A stretch of DNA of 43,142 nt. Origin: CAZPZR01 sp964591105 (lineage in GTDB: Bacteria > Bacillota > Clostridia > Lachnospirales > Lachnospiraceae). The notes below the pieces were generated by a model, which saw only the letters and a program-made list of their open reading frames with translations, was not told where the DNA came from and searched no databases. This document shows, piece by piece, positions 33,817-42,298 of this stretch. Positions within the stretch are counted from its first letter, which is position 1, and the number at the start of each line of letters is the position of its first letter. Location of the stretch: contig CAZPZR010000007.1 in the NCBI GenBank assembly GCA_964591105.1, forward strand, positions 1 through 43,142. Reading direction: 5' to 3'. The position numbers and the translations under genes were made by a program.

Positions 33817-35814
33817 TTATGATAACTTGTATTCTGCGGCAAATTTTGCATTATTCTTACGAATCAGAGCTACGATAATTGCTACGATTACTACGACTGC
33901 AATGAGTCCTGGAACAAATCCTGCTCCAATAGAACCTGTTACAATCAATGTACCAATCTGGTATACAAGGAATGCTACTACGTAGCCTGTTGCAAACTGA
34001 AGACCAACGCCTGCCCAGAACCATTTCTTATCCTGCATTTCTGAGTTCATTGCACCTAATGCTGCGAAGCAAGGTGGTGTGAACAAGTTAAACATAAGAT
34101 AAGCTAAAGCTGCTACTTTTGTCAATCCCATAATTGCTGCTACTTCATTTGCTCCACCTGTTAATTCCAAAGCATCTGTATCGATAAAGCTTGTCATTGC
34201 GTAGCATACTGCCAATGTAGCAACAACGTTTTCTTTTGCGATAAATCCTGTTACTGCTGCTGCTGCAAGCTGCCATGCACACACACCTACGATTGGTACA
34301 AGAAGTACCGCGATTGGTGATGCGATAGAAGCAAGGATTGATGTGCTTTCCATACCTTCTTCCACAAGCTGGAATTTCCAGTTAAAGGACTGCATAATCT
34401 GTACAACTGTGTTACAAACAAGAATGATTGTACCTGCTTTGATAATATAAGCTTTTCCTCTTGAACACATTGAGAAGAATGCTCTCTTAAGGCTTGGAAG
34501 CTTATATTCAGGAAGTTCCATGATGAAGAATGATTTTCTATATTTGTAACCTGTAATTTTCTTAATTAATAATGCTCCAAGGAAAATAAGTAAAATACCT
34601 ACAAAGTACATCAATGTACCTACCCAGGATTCATTTGCAAAGAATGCTCCTGTAAAAAGTGCAATAACTGGAAGTTTCGCACCACATGGCATAAATGGTG
34701 TCAACATTGCTGTTGCACGTCTTTCTCTTTCGCTACGGATTGTACGGCAAGCCATGATACCAGGGATTGCGCAACCTGTACCGATTACCATAGGAATAAC
34801 AGATTTTCCTGAAAGTCCAACACGTTTAAAAATTGGGTCTAACACAACAGATACACGTGCCATGTAACCACAATCTTCCAAGAGAGCAATCAGGAAGTAC
34901 ATTACCATTACTAATGGAAGGAATCCAACAACGGCTCCTACACCACCAATGATACCATCTACAAGAAGTGCCTGCATAAATGCAGAAGAACCTTCTACTA
35001 AGCCAGCAACCCATCCCTGGAATGTTTCAATCCATCCAACAAGAATATCTGCAAGCCATGGACCAAGTGTAGACTGTGAAATATCAAATACGACGAACAT
35101 CACAACTGCGAAGATTGGAATTCCAAGCCATTTGTTTGTAAGGACATCATCAATCTTATCCTGTTTATTTCTTTCCGCTGTTACTACTTTACGGTTTTCA
35201 ACGCTTTTTACGATTTCATTTACAAATGTAAATCGTTTTCTATCTGCTGCCTCTACTGCTTCCTTATCTGTAAGATCGATATCTCCCTGCACATAAGGTG
35301 CTTTCTGTTCTTTTCCATTCAATGCAGCAGCTACTTTTACGACTTCTTTCAGTCCATTGTCTTTTGCTACTGTAGAAATTGTTTCAATGACTGGACAACC
35401 TAACTTTTCACTCAAATGAGCCGCATCAATCTTTGTCCCTTTCTTTTCATTGATATCGCTCTTGTTCAAAGCTACTACGACTGGGATACCAAGTTCAAGA
35501 AGCTGTGTTGTAAAGAATAAACTTCTGCTCAAGTTTGTTGCATCTACGATATTGATAATTGCATCTGGATTCTCATGTTTTACATATCCACTTGTGATGC
35601 TTTCTTCTGATGTAAATGGTGACATAGAATATGCACCTGGAAGGTCAACCGCAACCAGTTCTTCTCCTCCGTCATAGTATGCTTTTTTGATCAGGCTTTC
35701 TTTTTTATCAACTGTAACACCTGCCCAGTTACCAACACGTTCATTTCTTCCTGTGAGCGCATTGTACATTGTTGTCTTCCCGCTGTTAGGATTCCCTGTT
35801 AACGCGATTCTCAT
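33817..35814 (-). CDS. feoB: Ferrous iron transporter FeoB (second copy)
   Basis: About 665 residues: a G domain with G1 GNPNSGKTT, NWAGVTVDKKE, G3 DLPGAYSM and G4 NKSD, then the membrane region with CAIPGIMACRTI and MPCGAKLPVIALF segments. Unlike the copy at 25428-27779 it has no fused FeoA. Of the two ATGs at 35820 and 35814, the second is better placed after GGAGG. A hairpin followed by T residues separates it from feoA. The Cys-rich peptide gene follows, then a terminator. Confidence 0.95.
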   Translation of the reverse strand: MRIALTGNPNSGKTTMYNALTGRNERVGNWAGVTVDKKESLIKKAYYDGGEELVAVDLPGAYSMSPFTSEESITSGYVKHENPDAIINIVDATNLSRSLFFTTQLLELGIPVVVALNKSDINEKKGTKIDAAHLSEKLGCPVIETISTVAKDNGLKEVVKVAAALNGKEQKAPYVQGDIDLTDKEAVEAADRKRFTFVNEIVKSVENRKVVTAERNKQDKIDDVLTNKWLGIPIFAVVMFVVFDISQSTLGPWLADILVGWIETFQGWVAGLVEGSSAFMQALLVDGIIGGVGAVVGFLPLVMVMYFLIALLEDCGYMARVSVVLDPIFKRVGLSGKSVIPMVIGTGCAIPGIMACRTIRSERERRATAMLTPFMPCGAKLPVIALFTGAFFANESWVGTLMYFVGILLIFLGALLIKKITGYKYRKSFFIMELPEYKLPSLKRAFFSMCSRGKAYIIKAGTIILVCNTVVQIMQSFNWKFQLVEEGMESTSILASIASPIAVLLVPIVGVCAWQLAAAAVTGFIAKENVVATLAVCYAMTSFIDTDALELTGGANEVAAIMGLTKVAALAYLMFNLFTPPCFAALGAMNSEMQDKKWFWAGVGLQFATGYVVAFLVYQIGTLIVTGSIGAGFVPGLIAVVVIVAIIVALIRKNNAKFAAEYKLS

Positions 35815-35885
35815 CTTCATATCCTCCTCTTTTCCTCATATTAGATGTCGCTATATTTTATTAGCGTAAACTAACCATTGGTCAT

Positions 35886-35911
35886 AAAAAATAGTGACTT
35901 CCATCACCATT
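35886..35911 (-). terminator. Possible attenuator between feoA and feoB
   Basis: On the minus strand, AATGGTGA and TCACTATT pair around a six-base loop (one G-T pair) and are followed directly by TTTTTT, 7 bp after the feoA stop. It may reduce feoB expression relative to feoA. A short TTAG-N6-CTAA pair lies downstream at 35861-35874. Confidence 0.6.
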
Positions 35912-35917
35912 TTTCTT

Positions 35918-36130
35918 CTATACCACAATTGTTCCTGCCAGTTCGTTGTCAATGTTATATCTTCCATCTTTGATTGATACAACACATCCGCTTCTGCGGC
36001 GTGCAACTACTGTGATACCTTCACCGCTATAACATCCCAATGAAAAAAGAAATGCATTCAATTCTTCATCATCCGTAGCGATGTCTTTAATTATGTATTC
36101 TTCTCCTACATTTCCTTCAAGTAACGTCAT
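35918..36130 (-). CDS. feoA: FeoA-domain protein
   Basis: A 70-residue SH3-like protein with the FeoA pattern: an acidic N-terminal half, FSLGCYSGEGITVVARRR in the middle and a final strand with NIDNELAGTIVV. FeoA helps FeoB in Fe2+ uptake, although its exact action is debated. It is the first gene of the second feo operon, following a promoter with an inverted-repeat operator. Confidence 0.88.
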   Translation of the reverse strand: MTLLEGNVGEEYIIKDIATDDEELNAFLFSLGCYSGEGITVVARRRSGCVVSIKDGRYNIDNELAGTIVV

Positions 36131-36169
36131 AACTTGCTCCTTTTACTTATAATTAAGTCTCAACTTATC

Positions 36170-36192
36170 CTAGTTAGAAGTTCCTAACTAAA
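36170..36192 (-). promoter_or_regulatory. Inverted-repeat operator upstream of feoA (DtxR-like)
   Basis: A perfect 7-bp inverted repeat TAGTTAG/CTAACTA with a 6-bp spacer (36171-36190), in the start region just after the -10 box. The TTAG...CTAA form resembles sites of the DtxR/IdeR metal regulators. A related site lies before the exporter gene at 37096-37114. Confidence 0.6.
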
Positions 36193-36196
36193 GAAT

Positions 36197-36224
36197 ATAT
36201 TACCATATTTCCCCTCTTTGTCAA
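36197..36224 (-). promoter_or_regulatory. Sigma-70-type promoter for feoA-feoB
   Basis: On the minus strand, a perfect TTGACA (36219-36224) and TAATAT (36197-36202) are 16 bp apart, with the operator just downstream. Confidence 0.7.
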
Positions 36225-36241
36225 CCATTTTTTCTCACTTT

Positions 36242-37081
36242 TTAAGCAAAAATTTGTAAAGCAATTCCACACCCCACACCAATGCCATACAAGAGGCCAA
36301 CAATTCGAAGTGTTTCTTTACGGTCTATATTTACACGGATGAGAACCAATACTCCTACACCTGCTCCTACGAGCAATCCAGCCATCATGGTGCCGAAGCT
36401 CATCGCTCCTTCCACATAGAGCTGTGTCAATAATACAGAAGAAGCACAGTTTGGAATAAGTCCAATGATTCCTGCAAGCACTGGCCCTACAATTGCCTGA
36501 TTCAAAAGAATCTCTTCCAACACTTCTTCGCCACCATTATGGAGTACCAGATTTAACAAAAATGTCACCAGGATAATAAATCCTGTAATCTTGAGGGAAT
36601 GGCGCAATGCAGATGCAAATACTCCGCTTTCACAGTTGCAATGCTCATGTTCGCAAATCTCATGAATACATTCTGCCTCGTATTTTTGCTGTGTTTTCCA
36701 TAAAAGATCAATCACAAATCCTGCTACAACTGCAATCATTACTTTGGTCAATAGTATTTCCACAATAACAGTTCCTTCAATCTTAGCAGAAATCAAGATT
36801 GGAAGCATTTCGTCTGAAGTTGAAAGATAGATTGCAAGCAATGTTCCCGTTGTAATCACTCTTCCTGCGTATAAGTTAGATGCTGCTGCCGAAAATCCAC
36901 ACTGTGGTATAATTCCTGCAACTCCACCGATCAACGGGCCAAATTTCCCAGCCTTCTGTACTATCTTCCCGCTGTATACTCCTGCCTTGCTTTCCATATA
37001 TTCCATCACAAGATATGTAAGAAATAAGAACGGAAATAGCTTCATGCTGTCTATCAATGTATGCTCAATTATGTGTATCAT
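36242..37081 (-). CDS. Putative heavy-metal exporter (ArsP_2 / putative manganese transporter family)
   Basis: A 279-residue membrane protein with two similar halves, each with a Gly/Pro-rich signature (GVAGIIPQCGFSAAASNLY and GIIGLIPNCASSVLLTQLY). Between them is a soluble loop rich in His, Cys and Glu (ECIHEICEHEHCNC), well suited to bind a metal. This layout matches, from memory, the family first called arsenic efflux and later putative manganese transporter. The operator it shares with the feo operon suggests an Fe or Mn role. GGAGAGGAG precedes the ATG. Confidence 0.8.
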   Translation of the reverse strand: MIHIIEHTLIDSMKLFPFLFLTYLVMEYMESKAGVYSGKIVQKAGKFGPLIGGVAGIIPQCGFSAAASNLYAGRVITTGTLLAIYLSTSDEMLPILISAKIEGTVIVEILLTKVMIAVVAGFVIDLLWKTQQKYEAECIHEICEHEHCNCESGVFASALRHSLKITGFIILVTFLLNLVLHNGGEEVLEEILLNQAIVGPVLAGIIGLIPNCASSVLLTQLYVEGAMSFGTMMAGLLVGAGVGVLVLIRVNIDRKETLRIVGLLYGIGVGCGIALQIFA

Positions 37082-37095
37082 ATGCTTCTCCTCTC

Positions 37096-37114
37096 CTAGT
37101 TAGTCAAAACTAAA
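37096..37114 (-). promoter_or_regulatory. Operator-like inverted repeat before the metal exporter gene
   Basis: On the minus strand, TTTAGTTTTGACTAACTAG contains TTAGT/ACTAA arms and ends with CTAACTAGG, the same half-site as before feoA. It lies 7 bp after the -10 box, the same placement as at feoA. Confidence 0.5.
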
Positions 37115-37121
37115 CCCTATC

Positions 37122-37150
37122 AGAATACTAATTCCTATCGCATTTGTCAA
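37122..37150 (-). promoter_or_regulatory. Sigma-70-type promoter for the metal exporter gene
   Basis: On the minus strand, a perfect TTGACA (37145-37150) and TATTCT (37122-37127) are 17 bp apart. It is divergent from the aldo/keto reductase promoter. Confidence 0.75.
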
Positions 37151-37169
37151 CCCAAAATAGGACTTTCTC

Positions 37170-37198
37170 TTGAAATTATCCCTATATGATTTTATTAT
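37170..37198 (+). promoter_or_regulatory. Sigma-70-type promoter for the aldo/keto reductase
   Basis: TTGAAA (37170-37175) and TATTAT (37193-37198) are 17 bp apart, 37 bp before the ATG at 37236. It rules out the longer frame from 37170. Confidence 0.7.
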
Positions 37199-37235
37199 TA
37201 AATGTAGAGTAAATCAAGAAATCAAGGAGGATATT

Positions 37236-38243
37236 ATGGAATATATTACACTTGGAAAGACTGGACTCCAAATTTCAAAGCTGGGATTTGGTGGTATTCC
37301 AATTCAGCGTGTAGACGCTGCAACAACAAAAGAATTGATCCACAAAATGGTAGAAAAAGGAATCAATTATATCGATACAGCCAGAGGTTATACTGTCAGT
37401 GAAGAGTATCTTGGGGTAGCGCTGGAAGGCTGCCGTGACAAATTTGTTCTCGCAACGAAAAGTATGGCACGTACAAAAGAAGCAATGGCTGCAGACATTG
37501 AGACAAGCTTAAAAAATCTCCGTACAGATTATATTGATATTTATCAGGTGCATAATCCAAGTTTGGAACAGTTAGAGCAAGTTATGGCTCCAGGCGGTGC
37601 ATTAGAAGCACTTATGGAAGCGAAAGAAGCTGGGAAAATCGGTCACATCGGACTTACTGGACATTTGATTGAACTTTTTGAAAAAGCTGTAGATCTTGAC
37701 TGGGTAGAGACATTTATGTTCCCTTACAATATTGTTGAACGCCAGGGAGAAGAACTGATGCGCAAATGTACAGAACGCAACATCGGATTTATCGTTATGA
37801 AACCGCTCGCCGGTGGTGCAATCGAAGACGCTGAACTTGCACTTCGTTTTATCTGTGCAAATCCAGATGTATCCGTAGTTATTCCAGGTATGTATGACCT
37901 GAAAGAAATCGATATCAACCTTGCTGCAGTTGAAAATGACGCTCCCCTCTCTAAGGAAGAACTTGCAAAAATGGATGCTATCCGCGAACAGTTGGGCAGC
38001 AATTTCTGTCGTCGTTGTAATTACTGTCAACCATGCACTGCAGGTATCAACATTTCAGGCGTATTCCTGTTTCAGGGATACTTAGATCGCTACGGATTGG
38101 AAGACTGGGCAAAAGATCGTTACAATGCACTTCCAGTCAAAGCCAGTGCTTGTATTGGCTGTGGTGCTTGTGAACCACGATGTCCATACAACCTGCCAAT
38201 TCGCGAAATGTTACGCGATGCAGCAAAAAAATTTGGATGCTAA
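37236..38243 (+). CDS. Aldo/keto reductase with C-terminal iron-sulfur domain
   Basis: A 335-residue protein. The N-terminal TIM barrel is an aldo/keto reductase: YITLGKTGLQISKLGFGG, NYIDTARGYTVSEE with the Asp and Tyr of the active set, the Lys in LATKSM, and QVHNPS. The C-terminus adds Cys clusters: CRRCNYCQPC and the ferredoxin-like CIGCGACEPRCP, enough for about two [4Fe-4S] centres. This class is common in anaerobes; the substrate is unknown, and ferredoxin rather than NADPH may be the electron donor. AAGGAGG precedes the ATG. It is monocistronic between its own promoter and a terminator. Confidence 0.9.
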   Translation: MEYITLGKTGLQISKLGFGGIPIQRVDAATTKELIHKMVEKGINYIDTARGYTVSEEYLGVALEGCRDKFVLATKSMARTKEAMAADIETSLKNLRTDYIDIYQVHNPSLEQLEQVMAPGGALEALMEAKEAGKIGHIGLTGHLIELFEKAVDLDWVETFMFPYNIVERQGEELMRKCTERNIGFIVMKPLAGGAIEDAELALRFICANPDVSVVIPGMYDLKEIDINLAAVENDAPLSKEELAKMDAIREQLGSNFCRRCNYCQPCTAGINISGVFLFQGYLDRYGLEDWAKDRYNALPVKASACIGCGACEPRCPYNLPIREMLRDAAKKFGC

Positions 38244-38256
38244 CACTTTCTTTTAC

Positions 38257-38295
38257 AAAATGGCTGTGGTTGCAAACGCGACACACAGCCATTTT
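38257..38295. terminator. Terminator between the convergent aldo/keto reductase and pyrC genes
   Basis: A perfect 12-bp stem AAAATGGCTGTG/CACAGCCATTTT, followed by CTATTTCTTTTATTTTTC on the plus strand. The minus strand shows TTTTGTAAAAG, so it may work both ways. Confidence 0.8.
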
Positions 38296-38304
38296 CTATT
38301 TCTT

Positions 38305-39570
38305 TTATTTTTCTTGATATACTATTTTCCCATTACAGATTGTATAGTAAATCTTTCCGTATAATTCTGCGCCTTTGAATGGAGAGTTAGATGATTTGGA
38401 TACAAAGTTTTCCACAATCCACGTTTCATTCGGAGCAAATATCACCAAATCCGCTGGTTTATCCACCTCTATACTTCCACCTGGGAGTTTATAAAGTCTT
38501 GCTGGATTCACAGTCATTTTGGCCAACATTTCCATAAGCGTAAGATGTCCTTCTTTCACTAGTGACGTTATGCCAAGACCTAATGACGTCTCCAGTCCTG
38601 TGATACCGCTTGGTGCTGTCCACATCGGTTCTTTTGCTTTTTCTTCTGCGCTGTGAGGGGCATGATCTGTAGCAATCATATCGATAGTTCCATCTTTCAA
38701 TCCTTCAATAATTGCCAGTCGATCAGCTTCCGTCCGAAGTGGTGGATTCATCTTTGCCAGGCTTCCATGCTGCTTCACGGCCTCTTCGGTAAGTGTAAAA
38801 TGATGTGGTGTCGCTTCTGCATGAATCTTTGCTCCCATCGCTTTCGCATTTCTCACAAGTGTAACCGAATTTCCTGAGCTTATGTGCTGAATCACCGTAT
38901 GTGCTTTGGAATGCAGTGCCAACATACAGTCTCTTGCAACCATTACTTCTTCCGCAATCGCTGGAGAGCCTTCGATTCCAAGATAATCAGATGCTGTTCC
39001 ATGATTAATTCCATTTTCAGAAATAAATGCAGGATCTTCTTCATGAAGACTGATTGGCAAATCCAGTGCTGCCGCCTTTTCCATTGCCTGATAACATAAC
39101 TGAGCATTCATAATTGGGATTCCATCATCTGTGAATCCACAGGCTCCTGCTTCCGCTAATGCCTCCAAATCTGTCATCATTTCCCCTTTGAGTCCCTTCG
39201 TAATAGATGCCGTCTGGTAAATTCGAATCTGCTCCTGCTTAGCTCTTTCTAAAATATCCGTCAGCGTTACAACATCATCCACAACCGGCTTTGTATTTGC
39301 CATGCAGATTACGGAAGTAAAGCCTCCCTTGGCCGCCGCAAGTGCTCCAGTATGTAAATCTTCTTTGTATGTAAATCCAGGATCTCGAAAATGAATGTGT
39401 GTATCAATCAATCCTGGTGCAACCGTCAGCCCTTCCGCATTCAGAATCTCTTCTCCTTCCATTGCTTCAAGATTTCCAATCGCACATATTTTTCCTTCTT
39501 CTATACGAATGTCTCGAATTCCTTCTTCCTTTGTCGCTGGGTTGATGACATAACCATTCTTAATTAACAT
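38305..39570 (-). CDS. pyrC: Dihydroorotase, class I
   Basis: Converts carbamoyl aspartate to dihydroorotate in pyrimidine synthesis. The 421-residue length fits class I. Metal ligands are His-x-His in DTHIHFRDPG, a conserved Asp in GFTDDGIP, His in SLHEED and IQHISSG, and Asp in IATDHAPH. The AxTP motif HAEATPHHF and KMNPPLR are also typical. It stands alone here, away from other pyr genes. It starts behind AAGGAG; I find no clear promoter in the short gap upstream. Confidence 0.93.
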   Translation of the reverse strand: MLIKNGYVINPATKEEGIRDIRIEEGKICAIGNLEAMEGEEILNAEGLTVAPGLIDTHIHFRDPGFTYKEDLHTGALAAAKGGFTSVICMANTKPVVDDVVTLTDILERAKQEQIRIYQTASITKGLKGEMMTDLEALAEAGACGFTDDGIPIMNAQLCYQAMEKAAALDLPISLHEEDPAFISENGINHGTASDYLGIEGSPAIAEEVMVARDCMLALHSKAHTVIQHISSGNSVTLVRNAKAMGAKIHAEATPHHFTLTEEAVKQHGSLAKMNPPLRTEADRLAIIEGLKDGTIDMIATDHAPHSAEEKAKEPMWTAPSGITGLETSLGLGITSLVKEGHLTLMEMLAKMTVNPARLYKLPGGSIEVDKPADLVIFAPNETWIVENFVSKSSNSPFKGAELYGKIYYTICNGKIVYQEK

Positions 39571-39610
39571 CTCTTATCTCCTTGTACTCTCTAAACTCTC
39601 TGTGATTGCA

Positions 39611-39639
39611 CAAAAGAAGCTGTATCCTACAGCTTCTTT
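39611..39639 (-). terminator. Terminator after the small acidic protein gene
   Basis: A perfect 12-bp stem AAAGAAGCTGTA/TACAGCTTCTTT with a 3-base loop, followed on the minus strand by TTGTGC, so the T run is mostly within the stem. Confidence 0.7.
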
Positions 39640-39666
39640 CGCATCTTTTCTACATCACTTATACAA

Positions 39667-39924
39667 TTACGCGTCAAAATCCACATGGAATTTCTTCTCT
39701 CCAACGCAAATGTCAACATAATGAAGATCAAACTGATCCTCCATGATTGTCATGCATCCTTCATAAGTAAGAAATTCTTCTTTTTTAATCAAGAACATAT
39801 ACGTTCCTGCATCCTGTTTATCTGCTTCATCACTGATATCATGATAAAACTCACGTCCGTCAACTTTTCCTGGATAGCCAGACGCTTTGATTTTTTCTTC
39901 AATTAACTGATATAACTCTTCCAT
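39667..39924 (-). CDS. Small acidic protein of unknown function
   Basis: An 85-residue protein with an alpha-beta look: an N-terminal helix (MEELYQLIEEKIKASG) and strands around TYMFLIKKEEFLTYEG and FDLHYVDICVG, ending KFHVDFDA. I do not recognise the family. GAGG precedes the ATG. The gene follows pgi after 13 bp and is closed by a terminator, so it is made together with glucose-6-phosphate isomerase. Confidence 0.75.
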   Translation of the reverse strand: MEELYQLIEEKIKASGYPGKVDGREFYHDISDEADKQDAGTYMFLIKKEEFLTYEGCMTIMEDQFDLHYVDICVGEKKFHVDFDA

Positions 39925-39937
39925 TTTTCATCCTCGT

Positions 39938-41518
39938 TTAGATATTTAACAGATCACTGTATACTCGTAATGCTCCGTCTGTATCATGTGCAAGCACTTT
40001 CTTTGCAAGTACTTTTCCAAGCTGAACACCTTCCTGGTCAAAACTGTTCAGATTCCATACAAATCCCTGAAACATAATCTTATTTTCAAAATGAGATAAC
40101 AACGCACCCAATGCTTCTGGTGTAAGCTGTTCTCCAATAATGATGCTTGATGGACGACCACCTTCAAACTTCTTGTTCAGGTTATCATCATCTTTTCCAC
40201 ATGCAAACGCAACAATCTGAGCAGCAACATTTGCACAGAGTTTCTGCTGGCTTGTGCTTCCCTGAATCACAACATCAGATCCCATCTGGCTGTTTTTGAA
40301 GCCAACAAACTGAAGTGGAATAATATCCGTTCCCTGATGTAACAGCTGATAGAACGAATGCTGTCCGTTTGTTCCTGGTTCCCCATAAATAATTGGTCCA
40401 GTTACATAGTGAACTGGTTCTCCAAATCTATTCACTGATTTACCGTTTGATTCCATATCTGCCTGCTGCAAATGTGCTGGGAAACGGCTCAATGCCTGTG
40501 AATAAGGAAGTACTGCTGTTGCTCCGTATCCAAGAACATTTCTTTCATAAACACCAATCAGCGCATCCAACATTGCAGGGTTCTTTAATAAATCTTTTTC
40601 TGTTGCAAGCTTGTCTTCTTCTGCTGCACCAGCAAGGAAACGTTCAAACACCTCTGGACCGAATGCCAGTGATAACACTGCACCACCTACTGCAGATGTT
40701 GATGAATATCTTCCTCCAATATAATCATCCATAAAGAATGCTGCGAGGTAATCTTCACTCTTTGCTAATGGTGATGTCTCGCTTGTAACTGCAATCATAT
40801 GCTTAGAAGCATCCAATCCCGCTTTTGCAAGCGCATCCTTCACGAAAGATTCATTCGTCAATGTTTCCAAAGTTGTACCAGACTTAGAAACTAATACGAA
40901 AATAGAATGTGCAACATCGATATTGCTTAACACTCCTGCTGCATCGTCTGGGTCTACGTTGCTGATAAATGCCGCTTTCATTTTTAATGTATCATTAACC
41001 TTTGCCCAATTTTCAAGTGCTAAATACATTGCACGAGGTCCAAGGTCACTTCCACCAATTCCAATCTGCACAACTGTTGTAAACTTTTCTCCTGCAGCAT
41101 TTGTAATCTCTCCAGCGTGTACCTTTTTCGCAAATTCTGCAACTTTCTTCTGTTCATTCACATAAAATTCACGCTTATTTACTCCATCTGCAATTACGTC
41201 TTCTCCAAGCTGACCACGTGTCAACTGATGGAGAACCAGACGCTTCTCACCTGTGTTAATCATCTCGCCGTTATAAAGTGCTTCATACTTCTCTGTAAGC
41301 TGTGCTTCGTCTGCTAACTTTGCAAGTGCTTCCAGCACCTTAGCGTCAACTGCTTTTGCTCCATAATTATAAGCAAGTCCTGCTGCCATTGGTACGCTGT
41401 AATTCTTCACACGTTCTGCACCATCTTTATCTGTCATTGCCTCTGCAAGGTTTACCTTTTCAACTTCTAAAAGTTCCTTATAAGAAGCAAGTGTATCTAA
41501 ATTGTTCCATGAAATCAT
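39938..41518 (-). CDS. pgi: Glucose-6-phosphate isomerase
   Basis: Interconverts glucose 6-phosphate and fructose 6-phosphate. The 526-residue protein has GIGGSDLGPRAMYLAL, the VSKSGTTLETLTN phosphate-binding loop, GGRYSSTSAVGG, the Glu-containing QQADMESNGKS, and the Lys/His region GTNGQHSFYQLLHQG. Typical for the long Pgi form. AAGGAGG precedes the ATG. It is followed by a small unknown gene. Confidence 0.95.
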   Translation of the reverse strand: MISWNNLDTLASYKELLEVEKVNLAEAMTDKDGAERVKNYSVPMAAGLAYNYGAKAVDAKVLEALAKLADEAQLTEKYEALYNGEMINTGEKRLVLHQLTRGQLGEDVIADGVNKREFYVNEQKKVAEFAKKVHAGEITNAAGEKFTTVVQIGIGGSDLGPRAMYLALENWAKVNDTLKMKAAFISNVDPDDAAGVLSNIDVAHSIFVLVSKSGTTLETLTNESFVKDALAKAGLDASKHMIAVTSETSPLAKSEDYLAAFFMDDYIGGRYSSTSAVGGAVLSLAFGPEVFERFLAGAAEEDKLATEKDLLKNPAMLDALIGVYERNVLGYGATAVLPYSQALSRFPAHLQQADMESNGKSVNRFGEPVHYVTGPIIYGEPGTNGQHSFYQLLHQGTDIIPLQFVGFKNSQMGSDVVIQGSTSQQKLCANVAAQIVAFACGKDDDNLNKKFEGGRPSSIIIGEQLTPEALGALLSHFENKIMFQGFVWNLNSFDQEGVQLGKVLAKKVLAHDTDGALRVYSDLLNI

Positions 41519-41571
41519 CGTTCGATTCCTCCTTATTACTATAGTTTCTGCCTTTATATTCAGTCAAAAAA

Positions 41572-41600
41572 ATTATACTACGAAAATGAATGAAATACAA
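41572..41600 (-). promoter_or_regulatory. Sigma-70-type promoter for pgi
   Basis: On the minus strand, TTGTAT (41595-41600) and a perfect TATAAT (41572-41577) are 17 bp apart. A self-complementary TTGTCGACAA lies just upstream at 41609-41618. Confidence 0.65.
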
Positions 41601-41655
41601 TGTACCAATTGTCGACAAATCCCCTTTCTTTTGCAATAATTTTCGTTCGAATTGT

Positions 41656-42270
41656 CTAGCGTCCGATTCGCTTAAGTCCCTCATATTTCCCCGGTGTTGC
41701 CTCAAATATATTCATATGGTCCAAACTCGTAGTTCGTTCACGAAATGCCGGATACAAAATTCCAAATTCTGGATCTCCCGCCTCGTATTCATCCTCCAAC
41801 GGACTAATCGTGCAGAGCAAATATGTATAGACTTCTTCGGAACCTTCCATCCACTCTTTATCGCTGCCTTTGACTGGTACATCATATTGTCCAAAATATA
41901 CATAGCAGGCACACGGATAGCCCAAACTTAATTTTTCTCCTATTAATTCATAGAGAATATCAAGAAATGCATCATTTTTAAGTTCTGATTCCTTGATACC
42001 ATCCAACAGTTGCCAAACACTTCCCGGTTTTCGCACTTCGGACGGAATTCGATACTCCTTCAGCTGTACATTCGTTTTCGAAAGCAGTGCCTTTTTCGCA
42101 CGGCTTAGAATCTTCGTCCGCTCTGCAGCTGACAACTTCAAAAAATGTGTGTTGAAAGTCCCATCTACATATCCCTCTTCATCAAAATACGCACCTGCAA
42201 TTCTCGAAATAGACGCGCGCGCTGGGGTCATTCTTCTTGTTAATTCTAGCATATCTTCACGATTAATCAT
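41656..42270 (-). CDS. DUF4317-like protein, about half the usual length
   Basis: A 204-residue protein. The N-terminus (MLELTRRMTPARASISRIAGAYFDEEG), the QYDVPVKGSDK segment, SEEVYTYLLCTISPL and EFGILYPAFRERTT resemble, from memory, the first half of DUF4317 proteins, which are normally near 400 residues. It ends soon after that point (EGLKRIGR). It may be a short form or a truncated copy. AAGGAG precedes the ATG. The function is unknown. The Rpn-type gene ends 28 bp upstream. Confidence 0.65.
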   Translation of the reverse strand: MINREDMLELTRRMTPARASISRIAGAYFDEEGYVDGTFNTHFLKLSAAERTKILSRAKKALLSKTNVQLKEYRIPSEVRKPGSVWQLLDGIKESELKNDAFLDILYELIGEKLSLGYPCACYVYFGQYDVPVKGSDKEWMEGSEEVYTYLLCTISPLEDEYEAGDPEFGILYPAFRERTTSLDHMNIFEATPGKYEGLKRIGR

Positions 42271-42298
42271 GGTGTTCTCCTTGGGTTATATTTTCGCT

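Noticed and set aside
41609..41618. Palindrome TTGTCGACAA upstream of the pgi promoter
   Set aside because: Ten bases are short enough to occur by chance, and no second copy was noticed.
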